A stretch of DNA of 64,000 bases from Acetatifactor sp. (GCA_022511425.1 JAFLRO010000001.1:33571-97570); one strand, 5' to 3'. Counted from the first letter of the stretch, positions 1-10,680 are shown. Notes: a model not told the origin generated them from the letters alone. Translations and numbers: made by a program.

Positions 1-73
1 GAGCACTCCGCCCAAGGTGGGGTGCTTCAAGTTGTCAGGCAGCTGAATGATTACCTGAGATGATTTAGGGGAG

Positions 74-1456
74 ATGATTGATGTGGATGAAAGCAAAACA
101 TCCAATAAATATGAAATAGATATGTGCAACGGCCCTCTGCTGGGCAAGATTCTGATTTTCTATGTCCCTTTGATGTTGTCCGGTATTTTGCAGCTGCTGT
201 TCAATGCTGCGGATATTGTAGTAGTTGGCCGGTTTGCCGGAAATGAATCACTGGCAGCGGTAGGAGCTACCAGTTCTCTGACAAATCTGATCGTGAATCT
301 GTTTATTGGTCTCTCCGTGGGAGCCAATGTACTGGTGGCCCGGTTTTATGGGGCAGGACAGAAGAACGAATTAAAGAGCATGGTGCAGACAGCTTTGGTG
401 ACTGCTGCCATAAGCGGCATCCTTTTGATCTTCATCGGTTTCTTTGTGTCAAAGCCTGCACTGGGGATGATGGGGACACCGGATGATGTAATTGATCACT
501 CGGTGCTTTATATGCGTATTTATTTTGCCGGCATGCCTTTTATGATGGTATACAACTTTGGCGGAGCTGTACTGCGCGCAGTCGGTGATACCAGACGTCC
601 GCTTTATTATCTGTTAATTGCTGGTGGAGTAAATGTTGTTTTGAATTTGATCTTTGTTATTCTGTTACAAATGGGAGTAGCAGGTGTGGCCACGGCCACC
701 GTAATCTCTCAAGCCATATCTGCAGCACTGGTAGTCCGCTGTCTGCTAATGACCGACAGTGCATATAAGTTGGTGTTGAATGACTTACAGATTGCTCCGG
801 ACAAGTTGATCAAGATGTTCCAGATAGGCATGCCTGCAGGGTTGCAGGGCGCGTTGTTCTCAATATCCAATGTACTGATACAGTCCTCTGTGAATAGCTT
901 TGGTTCTATTGCCATGGCGGGTAACACTGCTGCCAGCAATATAGAAGGTTTTGTGTACACTGCCATGAATGCCTTCCATCAGGCTTCCATAAGTTTTTGC
1001 GGCCAGAATTACGGCGCAAAGAAGTATAAGAGAGTGGGAAAGGTCACTGCTATATGTCTGGGGCTTGTGACTGCTGTGGGGCTTGTCATGGGAAGTGGCG
1101 CATATCTAGCCTCCGGCATCCTGTTGCGGCTTTACTCACCCGATGCGGAAGTGATACGCTATGGCACGCTGCGCATGGCTTATATCTGCATTCCATACTT
1201 TCTCTGTGGCGTTATGGATGTGATGGTGGGAACTTTGCGCGGCATGGGTTATGCGATTATGCCCATGCTGGTGTCGCTGTCGGGAGCATGTTTGTTCAGG
1301 GTGGTTTGGATATACACGCTCTTTCGGCAGTTTCCCACATTGGAATGTCTTTACATTTCATATCCTATCAGCTGGAGCTTGACCTTCCTGGTACACTTGA
1401 TTTGCTTTATGGTTGTGTACCGAAAGCTGCTTACTCCCCAACCTGTGACAACATAG
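74..1456 (+). CDS. MATE family efflux transporter
   Basis: 460 aa polytopic protein; N-terminal PLMLSGILQLLFNAADIVVVGRFAG and internal repeat typical of MATE transporters. Confidence 0.93.
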   Translation: MIDVDESKTSNKYEIDMCNGPLLGKILIFYVPLMLSGILQLLFNAADIVVVGRFAGNESLAAVGATSSLTNLIVNLFIGLSVGANVLVARFYGAGQKNELKSMVQTALVTAAISGILLIFIGFFVSKPALGMMGTPDDVIDHSVLYMRIYFAGMPFMMVYNFGGAVLRAVGDTRRPLYYLLIAGGVNVVLNLIFVILLQMGVAGVATATVISQAISAALVVRCLLMTDSAYKLVLNDLQIAPDKLIKMFQIGMPAGLQGALFSISNVLIQSSVNSFGSIAMAGNTAASNIEGFVYTAMNAFHQASISFCGQNYGAKKYKRVGKVTAICLGLVTAVGLVMGSGAYLASGILLRLYSPDAEVIRYGTLRMAYICIPYFLCGVMDVMVGTLRGMGYAIMPMLVSLSGACLFRVVWIYTLFRQFPTLECLYISYPISWSLTFLVHLICFMVVYRKLLTPQPVTT

Positions 1457-1515
1457 GAGAGAAAAGAATTAAAGTAGTAAATTCTCAAATCAATATAAAA
1501 AATTAAGAAGCGCTT

Positions 1516-1529
1516 GAAACATATGTTCG
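1516..1529. promoter_or_regulatory. Candidate LexA/SOS box upstream of ruvA
   Basis: GAAACATATGTTCG; reverse complement CGAACATATGTTTC fits the Gram-positive consensus CGAACRNRYGTTYC. Confidence 0.75.
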
Positions 1530-1616
1530 GATATGATAAACTGACAAAAGAAGAGCTATTCAGGGAATGACCGCGGATTGGGAATGCCATCCGCCCGGCA
1601 ACAGGAGATACGAACT

Positions 1617-2228
1617 ATGATAGCATATGTAAACGGAATCATTGACGATATCACCGAGGATAATGTGGTGGTCGATGTAGGCGGTGTGGGCATGAATGTA
1701 AAGATATCTGCGGACACTGCAGCGCGACTTCCGGGTGTGGGAGAGCCTGTGAAGCTTTATACTTATACCAGTGTCAGAGAGGATGCATTCTGGCTGTACG
1801 GTTTTTTGAGCCGAAATGATCTGGATATCTTTAAAAAGTGTATCACAGTCAGCGGAATTGGACCCAAGGGCGCACTTTCCATTTTGTCCGTTCTGGATGC
1901 TGATTCCCTGCGTTTTGCCATTGTTTCGGGTGATGCTAAGGCGATTGCCAAAGCACCCGGCGTAGGCGCCAAGACAGCAGAACGGCTTATTTTGGAGCTT
2001 AAAGGCAAACTTAACATCAACGATTCTATGATCAATAAAGAAATTGCTAATTATGGTGAGACTCACGCAGTCGCCATTGATACTCCTCAGAAACGAGAAG
2101 CTGTGGAGGCGCTGGTTTCTTTGGGTTATGGTCAGGCGGAGGCCCTGAAGGCTGTAAATGCTATTGAAAATATAGAAGATATGGATTCCGGCGCTGTTCT
2201 GAAAGCAGCACTGAAGCATTTGTTTTGA
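1617..2228 (+). CDS. ruvA: Holliday junction branch migration protein RuvA
   Basis: MIAYVNGIIDDITEDNVVVDVGGVG start; helix-hairpin-helix GVGAKTAERLILELKGKL; adjacent to ruvB. Confidence 0.96.
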   Translation: MIAYVNGIIDDITEDNVVVDVGGVGMNVKISADTAARLPGVGEPVKLYTYTSVREDAFWLYGFLSRNDLDIFKKCITVSGIGPKGALSILSVLDADSLRFAIVSGDAKAIAKAPGVGAKTAERLILELKGKLNINDSMINKEIANYGETHAVAIDTPQKREAVEALVSLGYGQAEALKAVNAIENIEDMDSGAVLKAALKHLF

Positions 2229-2259
2229 TTCCTGTGAGCAATTGAGCCAAGTAACCGTT

Positions 2260-2304
2260 CTTGCACGGATATTTGACAAATACCAAGAGGTATTTGATTT
2301 TAAG
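2260..2304. repeat. Dispersed intergenic repeat, copy A (contains hairpin CAAATACC-aaga-GGTATTTG)
   Basis: Shares CTTGCACGGATATTTG with 39541-39556 and further partial similarity downstream. Confidence 0.5.
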
Positions 2305-2333
2305 CGCTTTATGGCACATGCTGAAAGAAAGGA

Positions 2334-3335
2334 ATGCTTTCCATGCCCAAGAGAATGATTGAGACTAATATAACAGAAGAAGATATAAAGATCGAAGGTT
2401 CCCTTCGCCCGCAGACCCTGGATGATTACATTGGTCAGACGAAAGTAAAGGAAAATCTGAAGATATATATAGAAGCAGCAAAACAGCGCGGAGATGCCCT
2501 GGATCACGCCCTGTTTTATGGTCCTCCCGGGCTTGGCAAGACCACATTGGCCGGCATTATTGCAAATGAAATGGGGGTACACCTGAAAGTTACCAGTGGT
2601 CCCGCCATTGAAAAGCCAGGGGAAATGGCAGCCATTCTGAACAATTTGGAGGAGGGGGATCTGCTCTTTGTAGATGAGATTCACCGTCTGAATCGTCAGG
2701 TGGAAGAAGTGTTGTATCCGGCTATGGAAGATTACTGTATCGATATTATGATTGGCAAGGGATCCACCGCTCGCTCTGTTCGTCTGGATCTTCCTAAGTT
2801 CACTCTGGTGGGAGCCACCACCAGGGCAGGACTCCTGACGGCTCCTTTGCGTGACCGATTTGGCATGATTTATCATCTGGAATTTTACACGGTGGAGGAA
2901 CTGCAAAGGATTATCCTTCATTCTGCCAGAGTGCTTGAGGTGGAGGTGGAACCGGAGGGAGCCCTTGAGATGGCTCGCAGGAGCCGAGGAACTCCAAGGC
3001 TTGCAAATCGTATTCTGAAGCGGGTTCGTGATTTTGCCCAAGTGAAGTATGATGGTGTGATAACTGAGGATGTAGCAAGAACAGCCTTGGATCTGATGGA
3101 TGTGGACAAGCTGGGACTTGATCACATCGACAGGAATATGCTTGTTACCATGATACAGAAGTTTGACGGCGGGCCGGTAGGTTTGGATACTCTTGCTGCG
3201 GCTATCGGCGAGGATGCCGGTACCATCGAGGATGTTTATGAGCCCTACCTGATCAAAAATGGATTTCTGAACCGTACGCCAAGGGGCAGAGTGGTGACGG
3301 ATCTGGCATACCGTCACCTGGGATTGGGACTATAG
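2334..3335 (+). CDS. ruvB: Holliday junction branch migration helicase RuvB
   Basis: [12 protein letters not shown], Walker [38 protein letters not shown]. Confidence 0.97.
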   Translation: MLSMPKRMIETNITEEDIKIEGSLRPQTLDDYIGQTKVKENLKIYIEAAKQRGDALDHALFYGPPGLGKTTLAGIIANEMGVHLKVTSGPAIEKPGEMAAILNNLEEGDLLFVDEIHRLNRQVEEVLYPAMEDYCIDIMIGKGSTARSVRLDLPKFTLVGATTRAGLLTAPLRDRFGMIYHLEFYTVEELQRIILHSARVLEVEVEPEGALEMARRSRGTPRLANRILKRVRDFAQVKYDGVITEDVARTALDLMDVDKLGLDHIDRNMLVTMIQKFDGGPVGLDTLAAAIGEDAGTIEDVYEPYLIKNGFLNRTPRGRVVTDLAYRHLGLGL

Positions 3336-3380
3336 CCGGCTGATTAGGAGAAGCTGATTAAGAGAAAATATATATTTTAC

Positions 3381-3409
3381 TTGCCTGTATGAATATTTTG
3401 AGATATACT
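3381..3409 (+). promoter_or_regulatory. Putative sigma-70-type promoter upstream of zapA
   Basis: TTGCCT-17 nt-TATACT. Confidence 0.45.
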
Positions 3410-3485
3410 GTACGGGAAGGTTTGTCATGCACCATATAACGGACAGAAATAGGTTAAGAGGCTGAAATACAAAAGGAGTACGAAT

Positions 3486-3887
3486 ATGTCTTCCAAAACA
3501 GATACAGAAGTAATCATTGGCGGCAAGGTTTTTACACTAAGCGGTTACGAGAGCGAGGAATATCTTCAGAAGGTGGCCTCCTATATAAACAATAAGCTCA
3601 ACGAGTACAATAAAGTCGAGAGTTTCCGGAGACAGCCCATGGATACTCAGGGAGTGCTGCTTCAACTTAATATTGCGGACGATTATTTCAAAGCAAAAAG
3701 ACAGATATCGGAGCTGGAAGAGGATCTTCAAGCTAAGGAAAAGGAGCTTTACGACTTAAAACATGAGTTGATTTCGACGCAGATTAAATTGGAAAGTTCT
3801 GAAGAGCAGGTAAAGGAACTTCAGCAGAGCCAGGCAGACGATGCGAAAAAGATTATTCAGCTGGAGACGGAACTGAAAAAGAAGTAA
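3486..3887 (+). CDS. zapA: Cell division protein ZapA-like
   Basis: N-terminal IIGGKVFTLSGYESEEYLQKVASYINNKLNE plus C-terminal coiled coil. Confidence 0.85.
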   Translation: MSSKTDTEVIIGGKVFTLSGYESEEYLQKVASYINNKLNEYNKVESFRRQPMDTQGVLLQLNIADDYFKAKRQISELEEDLQAKEKELYDLKHELISTQIKLESSEEQVKELQQSQADDAKKIIQLETELKKK

Positions 3888-3908
3888 TCCTAAAATTGAT
3901 AATTGTGC

Positions 3909-3938
3909 TGGCTGTCCGCTTGTTCGGACAGCTTTTCT
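3909..3938 (+). terminator. Intrinsic terminator
   Basis: GCTGTCCG-cttgtt-CGGACAGC followed by TTTTCTT. Confidence 0.75.
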
Positions 3939-3965
3939 TATTACTGTTTATATAAGGTATTTCAT

Positions 3966-6272
3966 ATGGAAATTTCAAAAAAAGTGGAACTTTTGGCTCC
4001 TGCGGGCAATCTTCAGGCCTTTTACGGAGCTGTCAACGCTGGAGCGAATGCTGTTTATTTGGGCGGTTCAAAATTTGGAGCCAGAGCTTATGCGGAAAAC
4101 TTAACAGAGGAAGAACTTGTGGCCTGTATCCGATATGGCCGCCTTTTTGGAGTGAAAGTATATCTGACAGTGAATACACTACTGAAGGAGCAGGAAATTC
4201 AAGACCTGCCCGGATATCTTGAACCTTTTTACCGGGCAGGACTGGCTGGAGTCATTGTACAGGATATAGGAGCGCTCACAATAATCCGAGAATCTTTTCC
4301 TTGTTTAGAGCTCCATGCCAGCACCCAGATGACTCTGTGTGCAAGCTACGGTCCTGAGCTTTTAAAAACAATGGGTGTCAATCGGATTGTACCGGCCAGG
4401 GAATTGAGTTTACAGGAACTGATTGACATAAAGCGCCGAACGGGTATGGAACTGGAGACATTTATTCACGGGGCAATGTGCTATTGTTACTCCGGTCAGT
4501 GCCTTTTCAGCAGCATTTTGGGCGGCCGAAGCGGCAACCGGGGAAGATGTGCCCAGCCCTGTCGTCTGCCGTACATAGTGAACAGCAGAAAGAAAGGAGC
4601 TCAGTGTTATCCATTAAGCCTGAAGGATATGTGTACCATTGATTGTATTCCGGATCTGATTGAGGCAGGGATAGACTCATTTAAAATTGAAGGAAGGATG
4701 AAAAAGCCTGAGTACGCTGCAGGCGTCACTGCGATTTACCGGAAATACATAGATTTGTACTATGAACTCAGGCAGAATTTAGGAGCTGAGAAAGCCGCAG
4801 AAATCTATCAGGTAGTTCCGGAAGACAGGAAAGCCTTGAAAACACTGTATGTAAGAAGTCAGCTTCAGGACGGCTATTATTTTAGACGAAACGGCCGGGA
4901 GATGATAACTCTTGCAAATCCTGCCTACAGTGAAACGAAAGATGAATTGCTGGAAAAGATCAACGGAGAGTATTTACAGAATCGGCGGCGACTGGCTGTG
5001 AAAGTAGAGGCTGAATTTCTCGTCGGAAAGCCTGCATCGGTTTCACTTAGCTGCAAAGAAACAGTGGGAAAAGCCACGGGGGAACTGGTACAACCGTCTA
5101 GAAATCAGCCTGTGACAGAGGAAGATTTGCGTCGTCAGCTCGGAAAGCTGGGAGACACTCCATTTGAGGCCTCCGAAATGCAGATATTGTTAGAGGAAAA
5201 TGCTTTTTATCCTCTGAAACAAATGAACGAACTGCGAAGAAAATCTGCGGAAGCACTTGAACAGGAACTAATAAAAGCAAGAGAGTGTAAAAAATCTGAG
5301 GTACAGCAGAAAATATGGTCTGCAAGCAATCGACCTGCTCAGTCAATAAAATGCATTAAAAATAGACCGATTCAGTCAACCGCCTATTCAATATCCGTTG
5401 CTGCCATGGAACAGCTGAGGGTTCTGGCAGAATTTCAGACAGATAAGAAAAGTGAGCAGAAACTTGCTCTTCAGCATGTCTACGTGAACAGCGATTTGCT
5501 GATTGAAAGATATAACGAGTGCCTGGCTCTTATGAAACAGATCAATACAGCAGGAGCAGATGTAACGGCAGAAAAAAATGTAACGTCAGGAACAGAATTA
5601 CTTGCAGCCCTGCCATATGTTATGAGGCAGTCAGATTTGGCTTACATGGAAAAAATCTGGTCATTGGCAGAGAAGGGTGAAATAGACGGATTTTTAGTTC
5701 GATCTTTGGATGAATTAGGATTTCTTCTTAATAGGGAGCAGAAAAGCAAAAAAGGGGTAAAGATACGGACTGATGCTGGTGTTTATATTTGGAATCTGTC
5801 TACAGCCCAAAGCCTTTCAGTGCTAACAGACGGTTTTTGTATTCCCTATGAGTTGAATGCCCATGAACAGCGCAAACTCATTGAAAATTCCTCATCAGAG
5901 GACGGACATTTTTTATCATGGGAGAAAATCATTTATGGCAGGATTCCCATGATGATTACTGCAAATTGTGTGCAAAAGACTACGGATATATGCATTAAGG
6001 ACGGACAGGGCGTTTTATGGATGAAAGACCGCTATCAGACGGACTTTCCCGTGCTTCGTAACTGTGCCCACTGTGTCAATATCATATACAACAGCGTTCC
6101 CCTGGCGCTATTTGGGGAACAGAACCGTGTCAACGGGATTGATGTCCTGCGGCTGGATTTTACCATAGAGACTGAACAGGAGGTTGTTCAGGTCTTGAGG
6201 GCATGTATGGATGGTCTCAGCCTGAAACGGGGCACTTACACTACAGGACATGAGAAGCGCGGTGTGGATTAG
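3966..6272 (+). CDS. U32 family peptidase
   Basis: KKVELLAPAGNLQAFYGAVNAGANAVYLGG...FIHGAMCYCYSGQCLFSSILGGRSGNRGRCAQPCRLPY; start re-assigned from the longer ORF. Confidence 0.93.
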   Translation: MEISKKVELLAPAGNLQAFYGAVNAGANAVYLGGSKFGARAYAENLTEEELVACIRYGRLFGVKVYLTVNTLLKEQEIQDLPGYLEPFYRAGLAGVIVQDIGALTIIRESFPCLELHASTQMTLCASYGPELLKTMGVNRIVPARELSLQELIDIKRRTGMELETFIHGAMCYCYSGQCLFSSILGGRSGNRGRCAQPCRLPYIVNSRKKGAQCYPLSLKDMCTIDCIPDLIEAGIDSFKIEGRMKKPEYAAGVTAIYRKYIDLYYELRQNLGAEKAAEIYQVVPEDRKALKTLYVRSQLQDGYYFRRNGREMITLANPAYSETKDELLEKINGEYLQNRRRLAVKVEAEFLVGKPASVSLSCKETVGKATGELVQPSRNQPVTEEDLRRQLGKLGDTPFEASEMQILLEENAFYPLKQMNELRRKSAEALEQELIKARECKKSEVQQKIWSASNRPAQSIKCIKNRPIQSTAYSISVAAMEQLRVLAEFQTDKKSEQKLALQHVYVNSDLLIERYNECLALMKQINTAGADVTAEKNVTSGTELLAALPYVMRQSDLAYMEKIWSLAEKGEIDGFLVRSLDELGFLLNREQKSKKGVKIRTDAGVYIWNLSTAQSLSVLTDGFCIPYELNAHEQRKLIENSSSEDGHFLSWEKIIYGRIPMMITANCVQKTTDICIKDGQGVLWMKDRYQTDFPVLRNCAHCVNIIYNSVPLALFGEQNRVNGIDVLRLDFTIETEQEVVQVLRACMDGLSLKRGTYTTGHEKRGVD

Positions 6273-6286
6273 TGAGGATAAGATAG

Positions 6287-7663
6287 ATGCAGTATTATAT
6301 CACCGAATTATCAAAATATGGGATTGCCGCAGCAATGATATTATTTACCATTGTGAGCATACTTGGACTCTTTTTGAAAGAAAGCAGACAGAGGACGCTC
6401 TATGTATGGCAGTGTGTACTGATGTTTCTGGTACAACTCTTATGTTTTCTGAATCTGGCGATTATCAGCGGTAAGTTGGAATATGTGTTCTTTTATGTAT
6501 TTGTCCAGATTTTTCTATTGGTAATGGCTATTATGGTGCCCATGATCTATGAGGATGTGAACAGACCGTTACTTGGCGGCATGAGCATGTTGATGGGAGT
6601 GGGCTTATGTATTGTGTCAAGGCTTAATTTCAACCGGGCGATCAGACAGTATATTATCGCGTTGATTTCTCTGATTTTTGCGCTGCTCATACCGTATCTG
6701 TTTTCGAGGATTCGGTTTTTTAAGAAACTGACATGGGTTTACGGTCTTCTTGGGATCGCTATGCTCAGTGTTGTGCTGATATTGGGAGAGATTACTTACG
6801 GCTCCAAACTTTCCTTTACGGTTTCCTTTGATATTGCTCAAGTGACTTTTCAGCCCTCTGAATTTGTGAAGATTCTGTTCATTTTTTTCCTTGCCGGAGC
6901 CCTGTGGGAGGATGTCTCGTTTGTAAGAGTTGCAATAACTGCCGTGATTGCCGGCATGCATGTGATGATACTGGTGCTCTCCAGGGATTTAGGCAGTGCG
7001 GTGATCTTTTTTATAGGTTATATTTTTATTGTGTTTATAGCAACAAGAAACTATCTATATCTGATGTTCGGAGCAGTGGGGGGATGTGCTGCATCCTGGG
7101 CTGCCTATCAGCTGTTCGCCCATGTCAGGACAAGGGTATTGGCATGGCAGGATCCCTGGACTTATATAGACAATCAAGGTTATGCTATCACCCAGTCATT
7201 GTTTGCCATCGGAAGTGGAAGCTGGTTTGGCATGGGACTCATGCAGGGGAATCCGGATGATATACCGTATGTGATGGAAGATTTCATTTTTTCCTCTATC
7301 TGTGAGGAACTGGGGGTCATATTTGGCATTTGTGTCGTGCTGGTTACAATGGGAATGTTTCTGATGATGATGCAGATCGCTTTGAAGATTCATGACCATT
7401 TTTACCGGATTATTGTATATGGGGTGGGCGTTATGTATATTTTCCAGATTTTTCTCACCGTGGGTGGTGGTATCAAGCTGATTCCACTTACAGGTGTGAC
7501 TCTGCCCTTTATCAGCTACGGCGGCAGTTCTGTAATGGTATCCATGATCATGTTCTTTATTGTTCAGGGAATTTATATCCGGCTAAAACAGGAGGGAACA
7601 AGGCATAATGACAGTAAGAAGCAAAAATCAAAAGTCTCAAAAACAGGGAAGCAAAACCGATAG
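6287..7663 (+). CDS. FtsW/RodA/SpoVE family lipid II polymerase/flippase-like protein
   Basis: Polytopic; SRDLGSAVIFFIGYIFIVFIATRN, TGVTLPFISYGGSS signatures. Confidence 0.92.
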   Translation: MQYYITELSKYGIAAAMILFTIVSILGLFLKESRQRTLYVWQCVLMFLVQLLCFLNLAIISGKLEYVFFYVFVQIFLLVMAIMVPMIYEDVNRPLLGGMSMLMGVGLCIVSRLNFNRAIRQYIIALISLIFALLIPYLFSRIRFFKKLTWVYGLLGIAMLSVVLILGEITYGSKLSFTVSFDIAQVTFQPSEFVKILFIFFLAGALWEDVSFVRVAITAVIAGMHVMILVLSRDLGSAVIFFIGYIFIVFIATRNYLYLMFGAVGGCAASWAAYQLFAHVRTRVLAWQDPWTYIDNQGYAITQSLFAIGSGSWFGMGLMQGNPDDIPYVMEDFIFSSICEELGVIFGICVVLVTMGMFLMMMQIALKIHDHFYRIIVYGVGVMYIFQIFLTVGGGIKLIPLTGVTLPFISYGGSSVMVSMIMFFIVQGIYIRLKQEGTRHNDSKKQKSKVSKTGKQNR

Positions 7664-9074
7664 CTGCGAACCGATTTGGATAAGCAGCGCTCTTTTTGTA
7701 TTCATTTTTTCTGTTTTGATTGGCTATCTGGCATATTTTACAGCCACCGGTCAGCAGGATATGATCAACAACAGCTACAATTCCCGACAGGAACTTTTGC
7801 TTTCTCAAAACTACCGCGGCACCATCTACTCAAGGGACGGTGATATTTTGGCAGAGACGGTGCTTGACGCTGCTCAGAATGAGACAAGAACTTATCCCTA
7901 TGGCAGCCTTTTTTCTCATGTAATAGGGTATTCCACACATGGAAGGACAGGAGTGGAGGCCCTGGCAAATTATTATCTTATCAATACCAATATACCGTTA
8001 AGCGGCAAGGTAGCCAACGATATGGCAGGTGTAAAAAATCCCGGTGATAATGTGTATACTACACTGGATGTTGAACTTCAGGAGACAGCCGACAGTCTAT
8101 TAGGGATTTACAAGGGGGCTGTCATTGTGTCAGAAGTACAGACCGGCAAGGTGCTGGCTATGGTGTCACACCCGGATTTTGACCCCAATGAGATTGCAGA
8201 TATCTGGGATACCCTGCTTAAAGATTCGGAGAGTTCCATACTGGTAAACCGGGCAACCCAGGGTTTGTATCCGCCCGGTTCCACTTTTAAGATCGTGACT
8301 GCATTAGAATACATTCGGCAGAATCCGGAAACCTACGATCAGTACTCCTTTAACTGCCCCGGGTTTTACAGCTATGGAGGAAGTCGCATCAACTGTTATC
8401 ATGGGAGTAATCATGGCAATGTAAATTTCATGAGTTCCTTTGCCAAATCCTGCAACGCATCCTTTGCCAACATTGGCATGAGTCTGGACAGGGATAAATT
8501 GCAGGACACTTTGGACGAGCTCCTGTTTGGCAGAGAACTTCCCGTAACAATTCGTTACGCGGAAAGTAGCGTGCATATTTCGGAGAATATCTCGGACAAT
8601 GAAATGATGCAGACGTCTATCGGTCAGGGTAAAACGCTGATCACGCCCATTCACCTGCACCTGATCACAAGCGCTATCGCAAATGACGGAATTCTTATGA
8701 AACCCATCTTTATGGAGCGGGTGGAAAATGACGGGGGAAGCGTGATTAAAGCATTCAAGCCCCAAACTTACGGTAGGCTTATGAGTGAAAATGAAGCTGC
8801 TATACTCAGGGAGATGATGACGGCAGTTGTTGAGAAAGGAACGGCTTCGAAGCTTAGCGGACGGGATTACACTGCAGCCGGAAAGACAGGCTCTGCAGAG
8901 TACAACAATATGAATGACGACAGCCATGCCTGGTTCACAGGGTTTGCCCCGGCGGAAGCTCCTGAAGTCTGTGTAACTATCATTGTTGAGGGGGCCGGCA
9001 GCGGAGGCGATTATGCAGTCCCCATGGCAAGAAGATTATTTGACTGTTATTTTAAAGAAAAAACTGAAGATTAA
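7608..9074 (+). CDS. Class B penicillin-binding protein (PBP2/PbpA-like transpeptidase)
   Basis: NYRGTIYSRDG, PGSTFKI (SxxK), KTGSAE motif; overlaps FtsW-like gene. Confidence 0.93.
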   Translation: MTVRSKNQKSQKQGSKTDSCEPIWISSALFVFIFSVLIGYLAYFTATGQQDMINNSYNSRQELLLSQNYRGTIYSRDGDILAETVLDAAQNETRTYPYGSLFSHVIGYSTHGRTGVEALANYYLINTNIPLSGKVANDMAGVKNPGDNVYTTLDVELQETADSLLGIYKGAVIVSEVQTGKVLAMVSHPDFDPNEIADIWDTLLKDSESSILVNRATQGLYPPGSTFKIVTALEYIRQNPETYDQYSFNCPGFYSYGGSRINCYHGSNHGNVNFMSSFAKSCNASFANIGMSLDRDKLQDTLDELLFGRELPVTIRYAESSVHISENISDNEMMQTSIGQGKTLITPIHLHLITSAIANDGILMKPIFMERVENDGGSVIKAFKPQTYGRLMSENEAAILREMMTAVVEKGTASKLSGRDYTAAGKTGSAEYNNMNDDSHAWFTGFAPAEAPEVCVTIIVEGAGSGGDYAVPMARRLFDCYFKEKTED

Positions 9075-9154
9075 TAATTTTCCTTGCGTATCTTGTCCAA
9101 TTAAGCTATACTGTTCCTAGTTGTTCTTTTTCACACCAGTCAGGAGGAATTGCA

Positions 9155-9607
9155 ATGATAGAAGCAACAAGCTGTGGTGGTGTGGTAATATTTCGTGGAA
9201 AGATTCTGCTTTTGTACAAAAATATAAAAAACAAGTACGAAGGATGGGTCTTGCCGAAGGGCACGGTAGAACAGGACGAGGACTACAAAGACACCGCGCT
9301 GCGTGAGGTGCTGGAGGAATCCGGCGCGAAGGCTACTATTATCAAGTACATCGGAAAAAGCGAATACAGCTTTGTTGTTCCCGAGGACACCGTAAATAAG
9401 GAAGTTCACTGGTACCTGATGATGGCAGACAGTTATTACAGCAAACCACAAAGAGAAGAATTTTTTATGGATTCAGGGTATTACAAGTACCACGAGGCAT
9501 ATCACCTGTTGAAATTTAATAATGAAAAACAGATATTGGAAAAAGCCTACGAGGAATACCAGGAATTAAAGAAAAGCAATTTATGGGGAAGCCGGAAGTA
9601 CTACTAA
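9155..9607 (+). CDS. NUDIX hydrolase
   Basis: GWVLPKGTVEQDEDYKDTALREVLEESG Nudix box. Confidence 0.9.
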   Translation: MIEATSCGGVVIFRGKILLLYKNIKNKYEGWVLPKGTVEQDEDYKDTALREVLEESGAKATIIKYIGKSEYSFVVPEDTVNKEVHWYLMMADSYYSKPQREEFFMDSGYYKYHEAYHLLKFNNEKQILEKAYEEYQELKKSNLWGSRKYY

Positions 9608-9625
9608 AGTACTCCCGGCTTTTCA
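9590..9625. terminator. Bidirectional terminator between convergent genes
   Basis: AGCCGGAAGTACT-actaa-AGTACTCCCGGCTTTTC, overlapping the NUDIX stop codon. Confidence 0.65.
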
Positions 9626-9627
9626 TC

Positions 9628-10680
9628 TTACATCATCTTAACAATTTCAAGCTCCGGATGTTCTCTCAGATCAAGTGTTTCTTGTTTTGCGTTCTTAAGA
9701 ACGGGACGGGAGAGCTTTGTGGCATGAATATGGGATACTTCCCAAACTGAATCGTCATTCAGGCAGACGGAAGATCCAATTTGGGCATCAGCAATATGTA
9801 TCATCAACGGAATTAGTAATTCCTTGTCATATTGGGCTACATTCTTTTCAAAATTGCCCATGATCTGCAATGGGGTGAGAGCATTTCTATGAGGTCTGGG
9901 GGAAGCCATGGCGATATAAGTATCGATAATAGCAATGTAACGGGCAAAAATGCTAATTTCATCACCCTTTGCATGTTTGGGGTAGCCGCTGCCATCCATA
10001 CGCTCGTGATGCATAAGAACAGCATCCTGAATATGACTGGAAAGCCCGGTATTTCCCAGCATGGCCCAGCCGATAGAAGGATGCTTTTTCACTACATCGA
10101 ATTCCTCCTGGGATAATTTACCCGGCCTCCAAAGTACATCGTAGGGAAGTTTGAGCTTACCGATATCATAATAGAATCCAGATAGAATAAGCTCTTCCCG
10201 GTCTTCCTCCGACATAGCAGTCCATTCGGCGAACACACCGGCCAAAAGCGCAGAGTTCAGAGAATGATTAAAGGTCAGTTCATCCTCATTGGGCATAAGG
10301 TTATAAAGGTAGTCCAACAGAATGGCACCGTTTGAATAGGTTGATCGCAGGTCACTGTAAATCTCCATAAGCGCCTGTGCCGGAATCTGCTTTCCGGAAG
10401 TAGCAAAATCCATCATCAATTTTTTGTATTTGTAAAGATTCTGGGCATGCTTTTGTTCAAAAATTTTAAAATCATGAGAATATCTAAGCCTTTCGTAATG
10501 TGTGGTGGCAAAGTCCACGTCCTCCATTACAGTAACAATCATGATATTATAGCGCTTAAGTCTCTCAATGTTGGCCTGAGATAAAACAGTACCTTCGCTG
10601 AAAAGAATCTTTTCCTGCCATCGCACATCCTCCCCAAGTGTCATACCTGGTTTTAATTCCATTCTGGCAACAGCTTTCAT
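9628..10680 (-). CDS. HD-GYP domain protein (putative c-di-GMP phosphodiesterase)
   Basis: HSLNSALLAGVFAEW, YDIGKLKLPYDVLWRPGKLSQEEFDVVKKHPSIGWAML, HHERMDGSGYP. Confidence 0.88.
   Translation of the reverse strand: MKAVARMELKPGMTLGEDVRWQEKILFSEGTVLSQANIERLKRYNIMIVTVMEDVDFATTHYERLRYSHDFKIFEQKHAQNLYKYKKLMMDFATSGKQIPAQALMEIYSDLRSTYSNGAILLDYLYNLMPNEDELTFNHSLNSALLAGVFAEWTAMSEEDREELILSGFYYDIGKLKLPYDVLWRPGKLSQEEFDVVKKHPSIGWAMLGNTGLSSHIQDAVLMHHERMDGSGYPKHAKGDEISIFARYIAIIDTYIAMASPRPHRNALTPLQIMGNFEKNVAQYDKELLIPLMIHIADAQIGSSVCLNDDSVWEVSHIHATKLSRPVLKNAKQETLDLREHPELEIVKMM

Noticed and set aside
1-73. Possible riboswitch upstream of the MATE transporter (hairpin gagcactcc...ggggtgctt)
   Set aside because: Truncated by the window edge and I could not match it to a known riboswitch consensus.
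1560-3317. 585-aa ORF antisense to ruvA-ruvB
   Set aside because: Shadow ORF opposite strongly supported ruvAB; His/Ser/Gln-rich composition without any recognisable domain.
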